From Torreya grandis (Eukaryota > Streptophyta > Pinopsida > Cupressales > Taxaceae): 64,000 nt of DNA. This document shows positions 57,766 to 64,000 of the stretch, piece after piece. Position numbers and translations under genes: made by a program. Where the stretch lies: assembly GCA_037957365.1 (NCBI GenBank), contig JARHVA010000006.1, positions 9,548,501-9,612,500 on the forward strand, given 5' to 3'. How positions within the stretch are numbered: the stretch's first letter is position 1; every line of letters begins with the position of its first letter. The notes beneath the pieces are model-generated. The model was not told where the DNA came from and made no database searches. It saw only the letters and a program-made list of their open reading frames with translations.

Positions 57766-60700
57766 AGTAAATATATTAAAACAAAATAGGAAAAGATGTA
57801 AACAATAAAAATAAAAGGATAATATTTAAGACAAAAATAAAAAATTTAAAGTTTTGAAAGGTTGGAACCCTAAGGAAGACCTTGGGTTAGATAAGGTATG
57901 AACAATAAATAGGTTCACCAAATTTTTATGATGAATTTAATATTGAAATTAACTCTAATTCACATAAATGGAATAGAATAAGGTAGGGTGTTGTAAATTC
58001 ACTTTTTAACAAAAAAACAAAATGTAAATTTCTAAATAGATAGATTTTTAAAAAAAGCCTAAACTATGCAAAAAAGAGATGAACTTAGATTTTTGAGGCA
58101 CCAATTCATTGAGTAATAAAATAAAATACAAGAATAGATAGAATGTAGAAAACCTATAAATCTTTTGAAAGTTGTGTTCAGAGTGCCCTTAAAGATAATA
58201 ACACCTAGAAAAAAAAATAGAAACTACCACTATTATCCATGTCTACCATTTTTGTATTTTTTAAAAATTTATAATTTACATAATATTCTAGTGCAATAGT
58301 GAAAATTAGGTCTTATTTAGCTAATTTCAACTTTAGAACTATGTTGGAGACCTGTATGTGCCTTCTTGAAAAAGAAAACCCTAACTTTCTGGTACAAGAA
58401 GATAAATGTTACAAAGGAGTAAAAATTAGGTAGCGGTTGGAATTGGGCTAGGCCTAAACACCCCATTGTGTTGAGTGATGCCTAAAAACTAATACCTGAG
58501 GATGGATCAAACCTCCATGTAGTTCTCCCACCTGAGTATTTTGTGTAATTATGTTCTTTTGACTATATAAATGCATATAGAATTGGCTTGAATACTTAAT
58601 CATGTAGGATTAGGGATACATAAAATTGGTGTGGAACTTGGTTGATGACTACTTGAAGTGCTTGGAACCTAATTTTGAAAGAATAGGAAACTTTTGCTCA
58701 ATGAACTCTTTTGTCAATAATCCTTGTGAATTTAAATTGATAGTTGTGTAATAATTGTTTTGAGTGTGTATTTATAACAATTTCAATGAGATGAAAACAT
58801 GCGATGAAGCCTAAAAATATGGAGCATGACCTTAGGGAGAGTTTTATTTAAAAATTATTATTGGTAGGAAACAAATAGGATCATTGTATAGGGATAGGAC
58901 TGATGTTTGTTATTATCCTTATTTGGCATTTTTATCCCCTAAGTAAATGGTGTCACTCAATTTTGAACCTTGAGAGAGTTAGTTCAATCCTAATCCAATT
59001 GAGTGAAATAATGGGATTACCCCTAGACTTGTGAGCCATCTATAGTGGGGTTAAACCTCTACTTGATAGGGCTAGCTCCCTTGATATGTCTATTTAAGCT
59101 CATCACCTATACTACTAACTTGTTTGGATAAAAAGGGAGAGATAAACATGAAAAAAACCTAACCTAATGAGGTGATGTACTAATTTTAACTCCATAATAC
59201 TACCATTTAATTACACTATGAAAGGTGATTTGCAAAACTGATCTCAACATCCAAGGTTTCTCTAATATAAGTATTTCAACATGGACGTAAGATGCAATGC
59301 ATTTCTCAAGGTGGATGAATAAGAGGTTTGATTTTAGATAATAGTACTCTTACTTACACTTAAATACATAAAATAAAACTAACTACACTTCATGTGACCT
59401 ATTAGAGAGTAGACTATTTGCACAAAACATGAAAGAGTAAGGTGAACACAGGGAAATATGACTATCACTTGCCATTTAATTATGAACTACTTCAAACACT
59501 TAGAAAAGAAGTTGAGAACCAAAAATTAGATTAAAATATTTTATTCAAAAGCATAATCAGTACTCAAACCATCAGGGCTTTGCCATACTAGATGTGGATT
59601 CATTACAAAGCCAAAATTGGATGCTTATATAGAGAATTATGAAGAGAGGGGGGGGCTTAGTAGAAGAAGAATTAAAAGTGTATTAATGAGTTAAAAAAAT
59701 TAATGGAATTATGTAAAATTCATAATAGACTTAAAAATCCATGTGTCTCACTCTTGAAGATGCTTCAACCCTCCATGTGGTGTAGGAGTTAGAATTTTGG
59801 CTCGATACCTTGACTAACTTCTTGAAAACTGCCCTTCTTTACATAAGAAGAGTGAAAATGGACTTATAAATCATTAATTTTCCATGAAATAATATTATAA
59901 AACTTATTTGAAACCTACCATACATTAATAAACTCTTCTAATCTGACATTCCATCATTCATGTGCATAAGTGTCTTGAAACTCCTCATTTCCCACACCTA
60001 GTTTGGTCCAAGTGGCCCAAAAATCACATTCATATTCTTCAAGTCACTCTTTATCAATGGATGGTATTAAAATATCCTATCAAACTTGAAACAAATCATT
60101 TTGGCTCCTATAACAACTCCCAAGACTCCATTTTGTTCATCAAGCTCTCACTAGGCCCATTTTCCTTATAGCCCTAAAAATATATAAACCTCCTTATGTA
60201 TGAAAATGTATGGAGGGTAATGAAAAAACAAGGGAATATTATAGGACCTAGTATGTCCTTAAAACTTCATGTCAATTTTAATGTCTATATCTTGGGTGGA
60301 AGTCCATTTTTCTACTTTTAACTCTCTTCAATTAGGCCTCTTTGATTGGAACCCTATTTTGTAGCTCCAAAATTCTTACACACATGTGAAGTAACCAAAA
60401 TCATTTGATTCACTTTCCATAGTCTATCAAAAACATCCATGTCAATTTTTAGGTCTTGATACCCTGTGAAAGTGTGAAACCCATGAGATGACCTTTCCAC
60501 CTAGTCTTATTTTAGGCCTATTTGAGACTGCCTTGGAAAAAAAATCCTTGTTTGACCACCTAAAAAATATCCTATGCATATTTATTAAATTTAATATATG
60601 TAACATATACAAAATTACCTCTTAAAATGATTGTAAAGTTCTCCTTTGCTCATAACCCCTACAAAACATAAAAAAATGAAAAAAGGGCATTTGTTATAGT

Positions 60701-63700
60701 TTGTACAATTGCAAGTATAGAAATAGTACATGTGGATAACCTAATTAGAGTCCTCAAAAACATACAAGAGGTTTAAATATAAAACTATGGAATTATATGT
60801 TATTTATAGGTCCATTTATCTTGACTAGTCACTATTAGGGTTTTAGGAGGGTTTTAAACATGTTTCATTCTTAAGGATTTTTCATAAAGAATAGATCCTC
60901 TTTATCTATCCTAATGACATAATATTGTTTTTAGGGACCCATACATAACCTCAAATAACCACTGGGTCTCATTCAAATCCTCATGAAAGTTTTGAGTGTG
61001 ATAAGGTACTCCTTAGGTTGTAAATAAGCCATTTGAGAGGGGTCTAGACTCGTAGTCTTTATTCATTTATGTGCTAGACCTAAACCACCAAATTATACCT
61101 CAAGAATGTTATGTGGATAACCTAATACTTATTTTAAAAACCACTATTCTCTATGCATAATTTTAATATCACAATAAGAGGGATAAAACCTACCTTAAAA
61201 TGCAGTCTTGCATGAGGGGCATCTGAAGAAGAGTTTAAGGCCATAATTATCATTTATTTGCTTTGATATATCAATGGATAGTCTTGGAGACTATAAATCA
61301 TAATCTTTAATCTCTCAATTCCATTTAGACCATTACACCATCCTCAACCATCCACTTGCACATAACTATGATTTATGGTTTATGCATGGTATTAGACCTA
61401 TTAGGCCTAAAAAACATATTATCTTCATGTTATATTTATGTCATTGGGTCTAAGGATTAGAGGAGATATATTAAACCAATTTCAAGTGTCTTTCATCCTT
61501 TTATATCTCTTCAAAGACCTTTCCTTTCTCAAATGAATCAAAACCTTCATGAAGAGAAGGCATACCTGTAGGTTGTTATGGACTATGCATAGAGACCTCG
61601 AACTTAGTTTGACCAACCTTCCTTGCCATTTTAGCATGCTTCTTTTGGTCTTAAAAAAATCTCATGACTTTTTCCTCAACTAAGATATACCTCAAAAATT
61701 TTCATATACCTTTTCCCTTTCTTCAGGCTTAAGATCAGTCTATTCTTCATTAACAACCTATAAATGACCTTTTGGATGATTGATTGCATCTAAGGGTCTC
61801 AAGGTATTAAAATTATAATTTATTATAATATCAATGATTATTGACTTGGTTTGAGTCCCAATTGGGCTCATATCTCTTTACAAACATATCTACCCATTAT
61901 TTACATAGGTCTGATGTTTAACTAATTCCTCAAGTTCATACAGACTGTAGATGACCTTAAGGATGATTGAATACTAGGTTTGAAAGATAAACTCCTCACT
62001 ATCATGGTTTTTTAAGGAATATAAACCAAATAAGTTAATTTCATTATATAACAAGGTCTACAAAATATTTTTATGTCATTTTTAAATCACTTCTCACTTG
62101 CTCATTCTGTACACATGCCTGTAGGTACCTTCTAGGACTTGTCAACTCAGTTCCTTAACCAAATCTAAATTATAAGTGGCTTAGTTTCTCTTTAATGGTT
62201 TGATTTTTATCTTCATCTGAATTGAGGTCAGATATTCCTATCTTGGCCTTACTTTTGTTTATCTAATATTTATCTTGGACAAAACTGAGGGCCTACATGC
62301 TTAGGGTTGTAGGTCTTTACTTGCTTGTTTATGGATATAAAATGCCACCTCTTGAGTTATTAAACATTTCAACCCTATCAACTTCACCAAAATTAATTTT
62401 AATTCCTTCAATGGTCTACAAATCCTATGACAAGCATCATGTCACCTTTTTCAACTTCCCTCTCTGATTAGTCTATATGGACTGTATACAGTCATCTTAT
62501 ATGTAGGGTTTGTGTATTGAGTATTTGAGCATCTAATATATTTATTACACTTTATGATGGTAGTGGGGTAGTCAGGGCCATATGAATGTATAAATATATG
62601 TATCATATCTCTCCATGAGCAATTAAGTATCCTTAGATTGAAACTTGAGATCCATAAATGATCGCTTATAGATCTACTTGATAGTGAGTGACCATAACAC
62701 CCTATAACTTTGTTTGAGAGTGTGGTTTGATTAAAAATTTCCATAAATTGAACTTCAAAACTCCTCAAATATATCAAACATTAGTTTCTAATCACCATTT
62801 AGATCAAACATGGCACTCAGACCAGTGGAAGACCATTTATGAACTGTATCATGCATTTTAAGAGTAAGGCATATGACATTTCTTGAAGACTAACAAAAAA
62901 GAGATAATTATTAAAAGAGGACACATGAACTATGGGAGAGTGAGGAGACTTTTTATGAATAATGGAGTTATATAAACCCCTAAAAGTGACCAACAACTCA
63001 AACAAACAAAACTTGTAGGAGTAAGTGAAATACTTTGTACATAAAGACCACTTTTCTTCCAAGTGAAGACACTTCATGGAGATGATTAATCTAATGAAAC
63101 CACCATGAAAAGGAGATATTTGACCTATACAAACATACCTCAAAACCATTCTTCTCCATCAAATTCTAAATTGGAGAAACAAATGCAAGAACATACCCTG
63201 CTCAGATGGACAAGTCAATGACCTAATGTCACTCTTAGCAATTGTTCATAAAGAAGAGGATATTGATATGCAAATTAATGCCACTAATTTTGATCTTACT
63301 AGGACCCCTAATAATGGCCAAATTTTTAGCTCCTAACTCTCTCTCTCCTAGACATACCATTCACTTTAAATTTGCTTGAGCTTGTGAAGGCAGTGATGGA
63401 GAAGAAAGAATGCCTAAAGAAAATGTTCAAATTGAAAATTGTCCAAAGCTGGAAAATGATCTAAGGGAACCCAAGGGACACTTTGAAATAATTTCCAACT
63501 AAAATTTGATCTTTCAAGGTCGTATAAGTTCCCAAAAATGTTTGTAAAGTATCCTTTTGCTTAGTTTAGTCATTGAACTATAGATGTTATCAGTCTTTGA
63601 CCATCCCTAAACATTCTCTAACCTAATTATGACATTAGGTACATTAGAAATCTTCTTGAAATGTTTGCTTCTTGAAATGTATGTGTAACTCTTCCAAATA

Positions 63701-64000
63701 GGCCAAAAGGTCATTTTTGCATATGAGAGCCAAATAAAAGGTTAGTGCATGATACTATGATCTTAATGACACTTTAATAACCTTTTATAATGACCTTAAG
63801 CCATACTAAACCTTTAACCATGTTTGAGAATTTTAAGACCTTGAAATTGACCTAGAGGACTAGACAAGTGAACATAATACCAAACTTTGGACAATGTTAG
63901 ACAAGGACAAATATGACCATATGGAACTATTTAAGACCATTTAAGACCATGACAATTTATTGACAACCCTATGAAGTTTCAACCTAGAGAGGGTGACTAA
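57766..64000. other. 6.2 kb of AT-rich sequence without recognised gene
   Basis: This probably contains the leader and LTR of the minus-strand gag element, but no second copy is in the window to confirm it. A G-run (GAGAGGGGGGGG) is near 59,643-59,655. ORFs of about 70-110 codons at 59,962-60,171 (+), 62,451-62,777 (-) and 62,817-63,149 (-) show no known motif and no protein-like composition. Confidence 0.45.

Noticed and set aside
59962..63149. ORFs of 69-110 codons on the right side
   Set aside because: No domain, no protein-like composition and no neighbouring element genes; cannot be supported as coding.

Overview
This window looks like intergenic DNA from a seed plant with a large, repeat-filled nuclear genome. 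The base composition is AT-rich, CpG is depleted almost everywhere, and no intact host gene is visible. Everything I could identify is LTR-retrotransposon sequence in various stages of decay. Many in-frame stops look like C-to-T (or G-to-A) changes, as expected for old, methylated, silenced elements. The mix of Tat-lineage Ty3/gypsy elements with long LTRs fits a gymnosperm or another giant-genome plant, but the species is inference.

Left part (1-12.8 kb). The window opens with the 3' part of an LTR that is GC- and CpG-rich at its start and is followed by an initiator-Met-tRNA-like primer site. Next comes a very decayed Ty3/gypsy protease with an acidic, proline-rich tail. An antisense reading region at about 5.2-7.1 kb resembles a plant mobile domain (PMD) gene. 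It is followed by a stretch rich in GGTCGACC-type inverted words, then a decayed Lys/Glu-rich coding-like region at 9.8-12.2 kb.

Central stack (12.8-55.3 kb). One host element ('outer element') has LTRs at 12,813-14,142 and 47,011-55,272, a gag-like ORF and no visible pol. Two complete Tat-type insertions sit inside it, both with perfect 5-bp target duplications. Tat1 (15,360-34,551, TSD ACTCC) is about 19.2 kb, with gag, protease, G-patch-like motif, RT, RNase H, archaeal-type RNase H (aRH), integrase and an antisense PMD gene. A 1.54-kb solo LTR (25,561-27,101) interrupts its integrase region, and a 334-bp TRIM element (26,612-26,945, TSD GTAAT) sits inside that solo LTR. Tat2 (35,290-45,596, TSD GTTAT) is about 10.3 kb. 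Its pol runs in one frame as protease-aRH-RT-RNase H, so the aRH lies upstream of RT rather than downstream as in Tat1. Its integrase, 3' region and the first 207 bp of its right LTR have been lost at a 9-bp microhomology. The right LTR of the outer element is split by a 6.9-kb gag-protease-only, chromovirus-like element (47,842-54,710).

Right part (55.3-64 kb). A minus-strand Ty3/gypsy gag and protease occupy about 57.8-55.6 kb. The remaining 6 kb is AT-rich sequence in which I recognise no gene.

The observations I rank highest are: the two aRH positions in neighbouring Tat elements; the antisense PMD gene and the repeated short words in the leaders on both strands; a hairpin-unit minisatellite with compensatory changes; the palindromes in the LTR promoters; and the five-level insertion history that can be read directly from target duplications.
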